Source: Thermoleophilia bacterium
GTDB taxonomy: Bacteria; Actinomycetota; Thermoleophilia; Gaiellales; Gaiellaceae
Reading direction: 5' to 3'
Assembly (NCBI GenBank): GCA_029858755.1
Contig: JAOUEK010000028.1
Span: 1 to 10,374 of the forward strand
Length of the DNA stretch: 10,374 bases
This document shows, one piece after another, positions 1 through 5,662 of this stretch. Below the pieces are notes generated by a model. It ran no database searches, was not told where the DNA came from, and saw only the letters and a list, made by a program, of their open reading frames with translations. The position numbers were made by a program, and so were the translations under genes. The stretch's first letter is position 1, and each line of letters opens with the position of its first letter.

Positions 1-33
1 CCCGCGCCCGTGCAGCTGGCGCTCGCCGTGTGA
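1..33 (+). CDS. C-terminal end of an upstream gene (partial, tentative)
   Basis: Frame 1 from the window edge reads PAPVQLALAV and then a TGA stop at 31-33. All ten codons end in G or C, as expected for coding DNA in this genome, but so few codons cannot prove a gene. The product is unknown. If real, the gene ends 54 bp before the response regulator start. Confidence 0.3.
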   Translation, partial: PAPVQLALAV

Positions 34-51
34 GACCGGAGCCGCCTGCTC

Positions 52-87
52 AGGACTCCATCATCAGCCGACGCTACGATCGTCGCG
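52..87 (+). promoter_or_regulatory. Candidate leaderless promoter of the response regulator
   Basis: A TACGAT hexamer at 75-80 fits the TANNNT -10 consensus. It lies 17 bp behind AGGACT at 52-57, which shares only GAC with TTGACA. Seven bases separate the -10 from the GTG start at 88, so transcription would begin at or next to the start codon. No Shine-Dalgarno sequence is visible before this start, which fits a leaderless transcript. Confidence 0.45.
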
Positions 88-717
88 GTGGCGGAGCCCT
101 CGGAGATCACTGTGCTGATCGCGGACGACCACGAAGTCGTGCGCGAGGGGCTGAGGCTGTCGTTGCTCCGCTCGCCGCGGATCCGGGTGGTCGGCGAGGC
201 CCCGGACGGCGAGACCGCCGTCAACCTCACGGAGCGCCGCCGGCCGAACGTCGTGATCATGGACCTGCGCATGCCGCAGATGGACGGCATCGAAGCGACC
301 GAGGAGATCCTGCGGCGCGCCCCCGAGACGGGCGTGCTGGTGTTCACCGCGTATTCGGAGCGGGCACTGCTCGCGCGCGGGCTCGAGTCGGGTGCCCGCG
401 GCTATGTGCTCAAGGAGGCCCCGCACGACACGCTCCTCCGGGCGATCGAGAAGGTCGCGGCAGGGGACACGTTCGTCGACCCGGCGCTGATCCCGTCGCT
501 CGCGACGGGGAAGGACGGGCGTGACATCCTCACGCAGCGCGAGCGCGAGATCCTGCAGCTTCTCGCCGACGGGAACTCGAACGCCGACGTCGCCACGCGC
601 CTCTTCATCAGCCAGGAGACCGTGAAGAGCCACGTCAGGCACATCCTCGCGAAGCTCGAGGCCGAGACCCGCACGCAGGCGGTCGCGATCGCGCTCCGCG
701 AGGCGATGATCGATTGA
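88..717 (+). CDS. NarL/FixJ-family response regulator (receiver + LuxR HTH)
   Basis: A two-component DNA-binding response regulator of 209 aa, the usual length for the NarL family. The receiver domain (about residues 7-122) has the acidic pair D13-D14, phospho-acceptor D59 in the VIMDLRMP motif, switch residue T87 and K109. The C-terminal LuxR-type helix-turn-helix covers about 148-209, with the typical ISQETVKSHVRHILAKL recognition region. All receiver residues needed for phosphorylation are present. The GTG start is chosen because the receiver begins right after it and a -10-like hexamer ends 7 nt upstream. The stop overlaps the next gene by 4 bp (TTGA), so both are probably translated together and function as a pair. 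The target genes and signal are not visible here. Confidence 0.93.
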   Translation: MAEPSEITVLIADDHEVVREGLRLSLLRSPRIRVVGEAPDGETAVNLTERRRPNVVIMDLRMPQMDGIEATEEILRRAPETGVLVFTAYSERALLARGLESGARGYVLKEAPHDTLLRAIEKVAAGDTFVDPALIPSLATGKDGRDILTQREREILQLLADGNSNADVATRLFISQETVKSHVRHILAKLEAETRTQAVAIALREAMID

Positions 718-1361
718 GCGACCCGGGCGCTTCCGACGAGCGCCTTCTCGACCGGCTTCGGGCCGAGCAGCACGAGCGGCGCAGGCTTGCCGAGCTGATC
801 CACGACGGGCCCGTGCAACACCTCGCTGCCCTCGGCCAGATGCTCGACGCCGCCACGATCTCTCTCGACCGTGGCGACACGGCACCCGCCCGCGAGGCGC
901 TCACCAGGGCCGTCGCCGTCGCCCGAGAAGCGGCCGCCGACCTCCGCGATCTGGTCGCCATCGAGCCTGCCTCGCTGCACGAGCAGGGCTTCGAGGCGGC
1001 GGTGCGCGAGCTGACGGAACGGGTCGCCCGCCGTCGTGGCGTCGAGGTCCTGGTCGACACCCCCGCCGCGGGGCTGCTGGGTGAGCGAGCCCGGTCGGGC
1101 CTGTTCCAGATCGTCCGGGAGGCCCTCGACCAGGCGGTGCGCAGGGGCCCGCCGGAGAGCCTCGCCGTCACGCTCGCGCAGACGCCGGTCGGCGGGGTGC
1201 AGCTCGTGATCACCGACGACGCCGCGCAGGAGCGGCGTCAGGCTGTGATCACGGGGCTCGCGGAGCGCACGGACGAGCTCAACGGCACGTTCACGTACGA
1301 GCGCTCCGGGTCGGCGACCACCGTGCGCATCGCGCTGCCTCCGTCGGCCGCGTACGTCTGA
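714..1361 (+). CDS. Sensorless, degenerate NarL-type histidine-kinase-like protein
   Basis: This 215-aa protein resembles the HisKA_3 plus HATPase core of NarX/DegS-type kinases and has no sensor domain or membrane segment. The dimerisation/phospho-acceptor helix is near the N-terminus: RLAELIHDGPVQHL, with H30 and D31 as in active kinases. The ATPase part is eroded. The N-box reads REALDQAVRR, with Q140 where Asn normally sits. The first G-box reads DDAAQ (168-172) instead of DDGxG. The second glycine-rich region near 181-203 keeps only parts of the pattern. It may be a soluble kinase partner, a phosphatase or a pseudokinase for the response regulator it overlaps by 4 bp. The TTG start at 714 is fixed by this overlap; a later start would cut toward the H-box. 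The family call is fairly safe, catalytic activity is not. Confidence 0.8.
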   Translation: MSDPGASDERLLDRLRAEQHERRRLAELIHDGPVQHLAALGQMLDAATISLDRGDTAPAREALTRAVAVAREAAADLRDLVAIEPASLHEQGFEAAVRELTERVARRRGVEVLVDTPAAGLLGERARSGLFQIVREALDQAVRRGPPESLAVTLAQTPVGGVQLVITDDAAQERRQAVITGLAERTDELNGTFTYERSGSATTVRIALPPSAAYV

Positions 1362-1413
1362 CCACGCCTCACCCCGGTCAGGCTCGAACGGGGCTCCAGG
1401 TCTCGCGCCACGC

Positions 1414-1731
1414 CCGCGGCCGCGAAGCGGACGCCTTCAGGGATCTTCGCGCGACCGTGATTCGCCCCTGCCCATCACGGTCTTGCGCCACGACCGCTCA
1501 CAGATCGCAGCCGCCACGAGCACCAGCCAGCGACCCGCGGCCGCGAAGCGGACGCCTTCAGGGATCTTCGCGCGACCGTGATTCGCCCCTGCCCATCACG
1601 GTCTTGCGCTACGACCGCTCACAGATCGCAGCCGCCACGGGCACCCGCCAGCGACCCGCGGCCGCGAAGCGGACGCCTTCAGGGATCTTCGCGCGACCGT
1701 GATTCGCCCTGCGAATCACGGTCTTGCGCTA
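1414..1731. repeat. 121-bp tandem repeat, two full copies plus a partial third
   Basis: The 1362-1728 gap has no convincing gene; most of it is this array. Units lie at 1414-1534, 1535-1655 and 1656-1731 (partial). Units 1 and 2 differ at only 3 of 121 positions. Each starts with a 32-nt head (CCGCGGCCGCGAAGCGGACG onward, ending CAGGGATC) followed by an inverted repeat. In units 1 and 2 the arms are GACCGTGAT and ATCACGGTC with a 12-nt loop (1453-1482 and 1574-1603). In unit 3 the stem is longer. The partial unit stops exactly at the ferredoxin stop codon. The head recurs at 3850. The remaining 1362-1413 holds only a weak 5-bp stem (CCCCG 1372-1376 / CGGGG 1389-1393), possibly a terminator for the kinase-like gene. 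Confidence 0.9.
1695..1723 (-). terminator. Hairpin terminator after the ferredoxin gene, possibly bidirectional
   Basis: A perfect 12-bp stem, GACCGTGATTCG (1695-1706) with CGAATCACGGTC (1712-1723), closes a 5-nt loop. It begins 5 nt past the ferredoxin stop codon and lies between convergent genes, so it could stop transcription from both sides. There is no clear T-tract on either strand, as is often the case in high-GC genomes. Confidence 0.65.
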
Positions 1732-2031
1732 GGAAATGGGCTCGTTCTTGACGTCGTGCTCTTCCGCGTACGCGTTGACGAGCGGGTTGATCTTGTCCGC
1801 GTCCGGGAAGGCGTAGTTGATCTCCACGAACGCGTTCCACTTGTCGGGCAGCGCGTCCTCGGGGAAGATCGCCTCCACCGGGCACTCCGGCTCGCACGCG
1901 CCGCAGTCGATGCACTCCTCCGGGTCGATGATCAGCATCCGCTCGTACTCGTGGATGCAGTCGACCGGGCAGACGTCGACACAGGAGCGGTCTTTGATGT
2001 CGATGCAGGGCTCGGCGATGATGTACGTCAT
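1729..2031 (-). CDS. fdxA: 7Fe ferredoxin, FdxA type ([3Fe-4S][4Fe-4S])
   Basis: A 100-aa soluble electron carrier that passes low-potential electrons to redox enzymes such as cytochromes P450 or oxidoreductases. The N-terminus matches the actinobacterial FdxA pattern: C9, C17, C21-P and C25, then the second cluster motif [12 protein letters not shown] with C40, C43, C46 and C50. By analogy to the family, C9, C17 and C50 hold the [3Fe-4S] cluster and C21, C40, C43 and C46 the [4Fe-4S] cluster. The C-terminal extension (about 60-100, acidic) is also typical. The ATG start at 2031 is preceded by a TAGTCT hexamer 8 nt upstream. The gene is probably monocistronic: the next minus-strand gene ends 40 bp upstream, and a hairpin follows the stop. 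No partner enzyme is adjacent. Confidence 0.95.
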   Translation of the reverse strand: MTYIIAEPCIDIKDRSCVDVCPVDCIHEYERMLIIDPEECIDCGACEPECPVEAIFPEDALPDKWNAFVEINYAFPDADKINPLVNAYAEEHDVKNEPIS

Positions 2032-2045
2032 CGCGGGCGAGACTA
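2032..2045 (-). promoter_or_regulatory. Candidate leaderless -10 element of the ferredoxin gene
   Basis: Read on the minus strand, TAGTCT (2045 to 2040) fits TANNNT and ends 8 nt before the ATG at 2031. No good -35 hexamer is seen 16-19 bp further upstream. The 40-bp gap to the previous gene supports a separate promoter. Confidence 0.35.
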
Positions 2046-2071
2046 GCAGCGCGGCCCGGCCCCGAGTGCTG

Positions 2072-2389
2072 CTACCCGCCGCCTTCCCGGAGGAGCGCGG
2101 CCACGAGCGCGGCGCCGCGCTCCACGAGCGCCGACTTGACCACGACTTGGTCGAAGCCGGCGGTGTGCGCGCGGCGCAGGCCTCCAGTGTCGGTGTGGTT
2201 CGCGTAGCCCAGGATGGGCACGTCGGGCCAGGTCTCGGCGACCTCCGCCGGCCCGACCCGCGCGATGTCGCAGACGACGAGGTCGGGCGGGTCGACGCTG
2301 TCCGTGGTGACGAGGCGGTGCCCCGCGAGCACGCCTTCGAGCTTGGCCCGGAAGAAGAGATCGACCCCGACGAGCAGGATCGTCGCCAC
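2072..2389 (-). CDS. Single-domain, degenerate receiver-like protein
   Basis: A 105-aa protein with the alternating beta/alpha pattern of a CheY-like receiver and no output domain. A first strand ATILLVG is followed by a single acidic residue. A third strand LVVCD ends in the candidate phospho-acceptor Asp (D41 from this start). The fifth strand QVVVK carries the conserved Lys (K85). The second residue of the usual acidic pair is missing, and the Ser/Thr of strand 4 is replaced in ILGYANH, so normal phospho-switching is doubtful. The GTG at 2389 is preferred because MATILLVG is a natural receiver start and TAGCGT ends 7 nt upstream; an in-frame GTG at 2398 would add MTG. It is divergent from the DUF309 gene with a very short gap. 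Function unknown; the fold assignment is moderately sure. Confidence 0.7.
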   Translation of the reverse strand: MATILLVGVDLFFRAKLEGVLAGHRLVTTDSVDPPDLVVCDIARVGPAEVAETWPDVPILGYANHTDTGGLRRAHTAGFDQVVVKSALVERGAALVAALLREGGG

Positions 2390-2402
2390 CCCCGTCACGC
2401 TA
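2390..2402 (-). promoter_or_regulatory. Candidate leaderless -10 element of the receiver-like gene
   Basis: On the minus strand TAGCGT (2402 to 2397) fits TANNNT and ends 7 nt before the GTG at 2389. If correct, the 2398 start would lie inside the promoter. No clear -35 is visible. Confidence 0.3.
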
Positions 2403-2421
2403 TCACGGCCGCTGCGCCGGG

Positions 2422-2433
2422 GATACTGCCGCG
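2422..2433 (+). promoter_or_regulatory. Candidate leaderless -10 element of the DUF309/dehydrogenase pair
   Basis: GATACT at 2422-2427 matches TATAAT at 4 of 6 bases and ends 6 nt before the ATG at 2434. The related string ATACTG is found before the ATG at 7803. No convincing -35 is present; the region upstream is the divergent receiver-like gene. Confidence 0.35.
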
Positions 2434-2775
2434 ATGAGCCTGGAGCGCGGACTCGAGCTGATCTCGGCGGGCGCGTACTTCGACGCCCACGAGGCGCTGG
2501 AGCAGGAGTGGCGCGGCGCGCCGGAAGAGGAGCGCGACTTCCTGCAGGGCCTCGTCCACGTGGTCGTCGCGTGGCATCACGCGGGCCAGGGCAACCGCCC
2601 GGGCGCCGAGCGGCAGCTGGAGAAGGCGGCGCGGCGCCTGCGGGCCTACGCGCCGCGCCACCGGGGCGTCGACGTGAGCCGGCTGCTCGGCCAGGTCGAG
2701 GCTGCTGCGGCGCGCGTGGCGGTCGACCACCTCGACCTGCTGCCGGCGCGGGTCGACTTCGGGGAGGAGCCGTGA
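2434..2775 (+). CDS. DUF309 family protein
   Basis: A 113-aa, mostly helical, soluble protein of the DUF309 family. The family signature is clear: FDAHEALEQEWRG near residues 16-28, then FLQGLVHVVVAWHHAGQGN (about 36-54) and GAERQLEKAARRL. DUF309 proteins are small and of unknown biochemical function; the conserved His and Glu residues suggest a ligand or metal site, which is inference. The length is normal, so the gene looks intact. The stop overlaps the next gene's GTG by 4 bp (GTGA), indicating coupling with the dehydrogenase-like protein. The gene is divergent from the receiver-like protein across 44 bp. Confidence 0.9.
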   Translation: MSLERGLELISAGAYFDAHEALEQEWRGAPEEERDFLQGLVHVVVAWHHAGQGNRPGAERQLEKAARRLRAYAPRHRGVDVSRLLGQVEAAAARVAVDHLDLLPARVDFGEEP

Positions 2776-3788
2776 GCGGTGTCGTCTTCGTCGACCCGTA
2801 CCCGCGGACGCTCGCGCAGATCTTCGGCGAGTGCGACCGGCGACGGCTCGAGGCGCTCTCCGAGGTCGTCTGGCACGACGGCCCTCCGGCTCCCGACGAC
2901 GCGGTGGAGGAGGTGCTCGGTCGCGTCGTGACCGTGATCGGTCAAACGGCGCTCCCGCGGGAACGGCTCGACCGAGCACCGCACCTGCGAGCAGTGCTCA
3001 ACGTCGAGGGCAACTTCCTCCCGAACGTCGATTACACGGCCTGCTTCGAGCGCGGGATTCACGTGCTCTCGGCTGCGCCCGTGTTCGGCCCGCCCGTCGC
3101 GGAGCTCGCGCTCGGCCTCGCGCTCGCGGCCGCCCGCGACATCCCCGGCGCGGACGCCGACGTCCGCGCCGGCCGCGAGGAGCTCTACGGCGGCGCGAAC
3201 GAGCGGTCGTTCCTCCTCTCGGGAGCGACGCTCGGCCTGCTCGGGTGCGGCGGCCTCGGCCGTGCACTGTTGCCGCTCCTCCGTCCCTTCGGCGGCCCGC
3301 TGCTCGCCCACGACCCGTGGCTGCAGGACGGGGTGGTGCGCGAGCTCGGGCTCGAGCCGGTGGGGCTGGACGAGCTCTTCGTCCGCAGCAGGGTCGTGTT
3401 CGTGCTCGCCGCCGCGACGACCGAGAACGAGGGCACCGTCGGCCGCGCCCAGCTCCAGGCGATGTCCCCGGGTTCGGTGGTCGTGCTCGTCTCTCGCTCA
3501 CCGGTGGTCGACTGGCCGGCGCTGCTGGAGGCAGCGTCGTCCGGCCGCGTCCGGGTGGCGGTCGACGTCTTCCCCGAAGAGCCGATCCCGGCGGGCGACC
3601 CGGTGCGCTCGCTCCCGAACAGCGTGCTCTCCGCCCATCGGGCGGGCAACGTCCCCGAGGTCTGGCCGCGGATCGGCGAGATGGTGGTCGACGACCTCGA
3701 GTGGATCCTGCGGGGCCTCCCCCCACAGCGCTTGCAGGCGGCACGACCCGAGACCGTCAACCGGCTTCGCTCGCGCCCGGTCGTGTAG
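2772..3788 (+). CDS. D-2-hydroxyacid dehydrogenase family protein (NAD-dependent)
   Basis: A 338-aa protein of the phosphoglycerate dehydrogenase/D-2-hydroxyacid dehydrogenase family, which oxidises or reduces 2-hydroxy/2-oxo acids with NAD(H). The Rossmann loop GCGGLG is at 158-163, and an acidic residue after the second strand (HDPW, D181) fits NAD preference. The catalytic triad is present: R242, E270 (DVFPEEP) and H289 (SAHRAG). Two family blocks deviate: the usual RG after the catalytic Arg is RS (SRSPVVD), and the substrate loop near 77-87 reads NVEGNFLPNVD instead of the common GxGxDxID form. The substrate therefore cannot be read from sequence, and serine biosynthesis should not be assumed. 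The GTG start is fixed by the 4-bp overlap with DUF309; a much longer open frame upstream overlaps DUF309 out of frame and is rejected. Confidence 0.88.
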   Translation: MSGVVFVDPYPRTLAQIFGECDRRRLEALSEVVWHDGPPAPDDAVEEVLGRVVTVIGQTALPRERLDRAPHLRAVLNVEGNFLPNVDYTACFERGIHVLSAAPVFGPPVAELALGLALAAARDIPGADADVRAGREELYGGANERSFLLSGATLGLLGCGGLGRALLPLLRPFGGPLLAHDPWLQDGVVRELGLEPVGLDELFVRSRVVFVLAAATTENEGTVGRAQLQAMSPGSVVVLVSRSPVVDWPALLEAASSGRVRVAVDVFPEEPIPAGDPVRSLPNSVLSAHRAGNVPEVWPRIGEMVVDDLEWILRGLPPQRLQAARPETVNRLRSRPVV

Positions 3789-3807
3789 GCCGCCGCGACA
3801 GTCGAGA

Positions 3808-3830
3808 CCGTAGGTTCCCGGGGCCTACAG
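3808..3830 (+). terminator. Weak hairpin after the dehydrogenase gene
   Basis: GTAGG (3810-3814) can pair with CCTAC (3824-3828), plus two G-T pairs, 21 nt after the stop of the dehydrogenase gene. It is short and has no T-tract. It may act with the stronger hairpin at 3887-3918. Confidence 0.25.
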
Positions 3831-3849
3831 CGGGGATCGCTGTCACGCG

Positions 3850-3918
3850 CCGCGGCCGCGAAGCGGACGCCTTCAGGGGATCCCGCGGGCCGGGATCCGC
3901 CCCGGCGGATCCCGGCCC
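3850..3918. repeat. Fourth, diverged copy of the repeat head plus hairpin
   Basis: The 32-nt head of the tandem units (CCGCGGCCGCGAAGCGGACG onward) recurs at 3850-3882 with one extra G. It is followed, as in the unit near 1656, by a hairpin and then by the stop codon of a minus-strand gene. Outside the head the sequence has diverged except for its base pairing. The 3789-3924 gap contains nothing else gene-like. Confidence 0.85.
3887..3918 (-). terminator. Strong hairpin terminator after the ccdA operon, possibly bidirectional
   Basis: GGGCCGGGATCCGCC (3887-3901) and GGCGGATCCCGGCCC (3904-3918) form a perfect 15-bp inverted repeat; allowing a 4-nt loop leaves 14 bp. It starts 6 nt after the ccdA stop codon and lies between convergent genes. 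No T-tract is present. Confidence 0.7.
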
Positions 3919-3924
3919 TGCGGA

Positions 3925-4647
3925 TCAGAAGAACGGCTCGATGCCGAGCCACTCGAGCGTCCGGTTCAGGTACACGCGCAGCACCCAGAAACGTCCGAAG
4001 AAGAGCAGCAGGCCGAGCACGACCATCACCACGCCACCGGCGAACTGGATGGCCGTGTAGTGGTTCCGCAGCCACCGGAAGGCACCCATCGCGCGCGTGA
4101 AGACGGCGCCGGCGAGGACGAAGGGGATCGCGAGCCCGAGCGAGTAGACGGCCAGCAGCAGGGCGCCCTCGACCACGGTGTCGGACGACCCGGCGAGGAC
4201 GAGGATCGCGGCCAGCACGGGGCCGATGCACGGGGCCGCGCAGACGGCGAACGCGGCGCCGAGGAGCACGCGCGAGCCGCGGCCCCGGGCCGTTTGCACG
4301 AGACCTGCGCCGACGAGACGTTCGGGCCACGGCAGCAGGCCCATGAAGGCGAGCCCGAAGACGACGAGGACGAAGCCAGCGATGCGCTCGAGGAGGAACT
4401 GGTCACGGAAGAGGGTGCCGCCGAGCGCCGCCGCGCCGATGCCGAGCAGGACGAAGAAGGCGGTGAACCCGAGCACGAACGGCAGCGACGCGACGACGAC
4501 GCGACGCGCGGTGCCGGGGCGCCCGAGCTGGCTCGCCTCCACCGCCGACACCGCGGACAGGTACCCCGGCACGAGGGGGAGCACGCAGGGCGCGAGGAAG
4601 GAGAGGAACCCTGCGAGAAGGGCGACGGGGAGCTGTTCGAGGCTCAC
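3925..4647 (-). CDS. ccdA: CcdA-type cytochrome c biogenesis / thiol-disulfide transmembrane protein
   Basis: A 240-aa polytopic protein of the DsbD/CcdA family that moves electrons from cytoplasmic thioredoxin to extracytoplasmic thiol proteins. About six hydrophobic segments are seen (near 7-35, 50-75, 88-106, 128-152, 160-185 and 198-222). The two redox cysteines lie in family-typical Pro-Cys contexts: C21 in FLAPCVLPLVPGYLS and C140 in CAAPCIGP. The length is normal for CcdA. The GTG start at 4647 overlaps the ccmH stop by 4 bp (GTGA). It is the last gene of the minus-strand operon and is followed by a strong hairpin. Its likely partners are the upstream-encoded CcmG-like thioredoxin and CcmH. 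A longer open frame upstream is only a shadow across ccmH. Confidence 0.93.
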   Translation of the reverse strand: MSLEQLPVALLAGFLSFLAPCVLPLVPGYLSAVSAVEASQLGRPGTARRVVVASLPFVLGFTAFFVLLGIGAAALGGTLFRDQFLLERIAGFVLVVFGLAFMGLLPWPERLVGAGLVQTARGRGSRVLLGAAFAVCAAPCIGPVLAAILVLAGSSDTVVEGALLLAVYSLGLAIPFVLAGAVFTRAMGAFRWLRNHYTAIQFAGGVVMVVLGLLLFFGRFWVLRVYLNRTLEWLGIEPFF

Positions 4648-5099
4648 CGCTCGAGCCTCTCGAGAGCGTCGTCGATCCGGCGCTCGAGGGCGGGGTCGAG
4701 CGGCGCGGCCGTCACGGGTTCCTCGTCGTCGGCGCGGCGGCGGCTCCACGACCAGGCGAGCGCCCCGACCACCACCGCGCCGGCGGTCAAGCCGACGAGT
4801 GGCAGGAGCCAGGCCAGCAGGTCGAACCCGCGCTTCGGCGGCTCCGCCAGCACCGCGGGCCCGAACTGGTCGACGAGCTCTTGCTTGATCTCCCCCGCGG
4901 TCGCTCCGGCGGCGATCCGCTCGCGGATGATCGCCTTCATGCGGCGCGCGATCGGCGCGTCGGACTGGTCGAGCGTCGTCTTGCACGTAGGACAGACGAG
5001 CTCGGCCTCGAGGTCGGACGCGCGGGGCGGGTCGGCCGCGTCAGCGGGCGCAGGCACCAGGAGCAGGACGAGCGCGACGAGGGCGAGGGCGCGGCTCAC
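4644..5099 (-). CDS. ccmH: CcmH-family cytochrome c maturation protein
   Basis: A 151-aa membrane-anchored thiol protein. It has an N-terminal signal/anchor (about 4-21, ending PADA), the CxxC motif C36-P-T-C39 in ELVCPTCKTTL, and the three-helix CcmH domain (MKAIIRERIAAGATAGEIKQ, then LVDQFGPAVLAEPP). A second membrane helix follows at about 95-117 with a short cytoplasmic tail. In System I cytochrome c maturation CcmH handles the apocytochrome haem-binding cysteines. The Pro-Pro after the Phe-Gly block and the spacing match the family. The GTG start gives a 4-bp overlap with the ccmG-like stop and sits directly before the signal sequence; its own stop overlaps ccdA. No CcmF or CcmE is in the window, so the full pathway is not shown here. 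Confidence 0.9.
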   Translation of the reverse strand: MSRALALVALVLLLVPAPADAADPPRASDLEAELVCPTCKTTLDQSDAPIARRMKAIIRERIAAGATAGEIKQELVDQFGPAVLAEPPKRGFDLLAWLLPLVGLTAGAVVVGALAWSWSRRRADDEEPVTAAPLDPALERRIDDALERLER

Positions 5100-5662
5100 G
5101 GCTCCGCGAGCGCCAGCTCCACACCGCGATCGAACGCCTCGCGATTGCGCTCGACGTCCACCCCTCCCTGGATCCGCTCGCCGACGAGCATGCCGTTGCG
5201 ATCGACGAAGAACGTCTCCGGGAACCCGACGACGCCCCACGCACCGAGCGTCGCGCCCTTCCCGTCGTAGACCACCGGGTACGTGATCCCAAACCGCTTC
5301 ATGAAGGCTCGCGCGTCCTGCTTGAAGTCCTGCGAGTCGACGCCGATCACCACGAGGCCACGGCTGCGCTCCCGCGCGTAGACCTCCTGCAAGAAGGGGG
5401 CCTCGTCCTTGCACGGGATGCACCACGACGCCCAGAAGTTCACGACCACTCCCTTGCCGCGCAGGCCTGCGAGCGACAGGGTGCCCTCCTCGTCGAGGCG
5501 CTCCAGCGAGAGGGCGGGAGCGGCGACGCTGTCGCCCGCCTCGAGCCGCGCGGCGGCGCCGCCGCTGTCGCCCGCCACGACCTTCCAGACGAGCAGCGCG
5601 AGGAGCGCGACGACCCCTGCGACGGCGACGCCCTGGGCGACGAGCTTCCCGCGCCCCGCCAT
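5096..5662 (-). CDS. ccmG: Membrane-anchored TlpA/CcmG-like thiol-disulfide protein
   Basis: A 188-aa thioredoxin-fold protein, probably extracytoplasmic and held by an N-terminal anchor (about 9-30). The active site is WC81-I-P-C84 in NFWASWCIPCKDEAPF, with a Glu-Ala-Pro context typical of TlpA/ResA/CcmG reductases. The cis-Pro loop GVVGFPETFFVD contains P148 and the PET motif seen in CcmG/DsbE. This favours CcmG over a generic TlpA or ResA, and the adjoining ccmH and ccdA support it. It would pass electrons from CcdA to CcmH or other substrates. The ATG at 5662 overlaps the L,D-transpeptidase stop by 1 bp (TGATG), fixing the start just before the anchor. Confidence 0.9.
   Translation of the reverse strand: MAGRGKLVAQGVAVAGVVALLALLVWKVVAGDSGGAAARLEAGDSVAAPALSLERLDEEGTLSLAGLRGKGVVVNFWASWCIPCKDEAPFLQEVYARERSRGLVVIGVDSQDFKQDARAFMKRFGITYPVVYDGKGATLGAWGVVGFPETFFVDRNGMLVGERIQGGVDVERNREAFDRGVELALAEP

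Noticed and set aside
64..1213. Long minus-strand open frames opposite the response regulator and kinase-like genes
   Set aside because: The plus-strand products have clear family motifs and the minus-strand translations are Arg/Ala/Ser-rich without recognisable domains; long antisense frames are expected at this GC content.
1362..1413. Riboswitch or other structured leader upstream of the repeat array
   Set aside because: It lies between convergent genes, not upstream of a start codon, and only a 5-bp stem is visible.
1457..1702. Small plus-strand open frame inside the tandem repeat
   Set aside because: It reads across repeat copies and gives a repetitive, low-complexity peptide; the repeat structure explains it.
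1414..1731. CRISPR-like array
   Set aside because: The units are 121 bp direct tandem copies, with nearly identical sequence throughout and no unique spacers; no cas genes are present.
2214..2771. N-terminal extension of the dehydrogenase to 2214
   Set aside because: It would overlap DUF309 almost entirely in another frame, and the added sequence is Arg/Gly-rich; the GTG at 2772 with a 4-bp overlap is far more natural.
1414..3918. Insertion sequence or MITE carrying its own transposase
   Set aside because: No transposase-like frame, no clear terminal inverted repeats around the whole unit and no target-site duplication could be seen. A MITE/REP origin stays possible but unsupported.
2831..4330. 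Large open frames on both strands over the dehydrogenase and ccdA region
   Set aside because: They are composition shadows without domains; the genes called there have complete motif sets and normal lengths.
4648..4986. N-terminal extension of ccdA upstream of 4647
   Set aside because: The extension runs across ccmH in another frame and lacks hydrophobic segments; CcdA normally starts directly before its first membrane helix.
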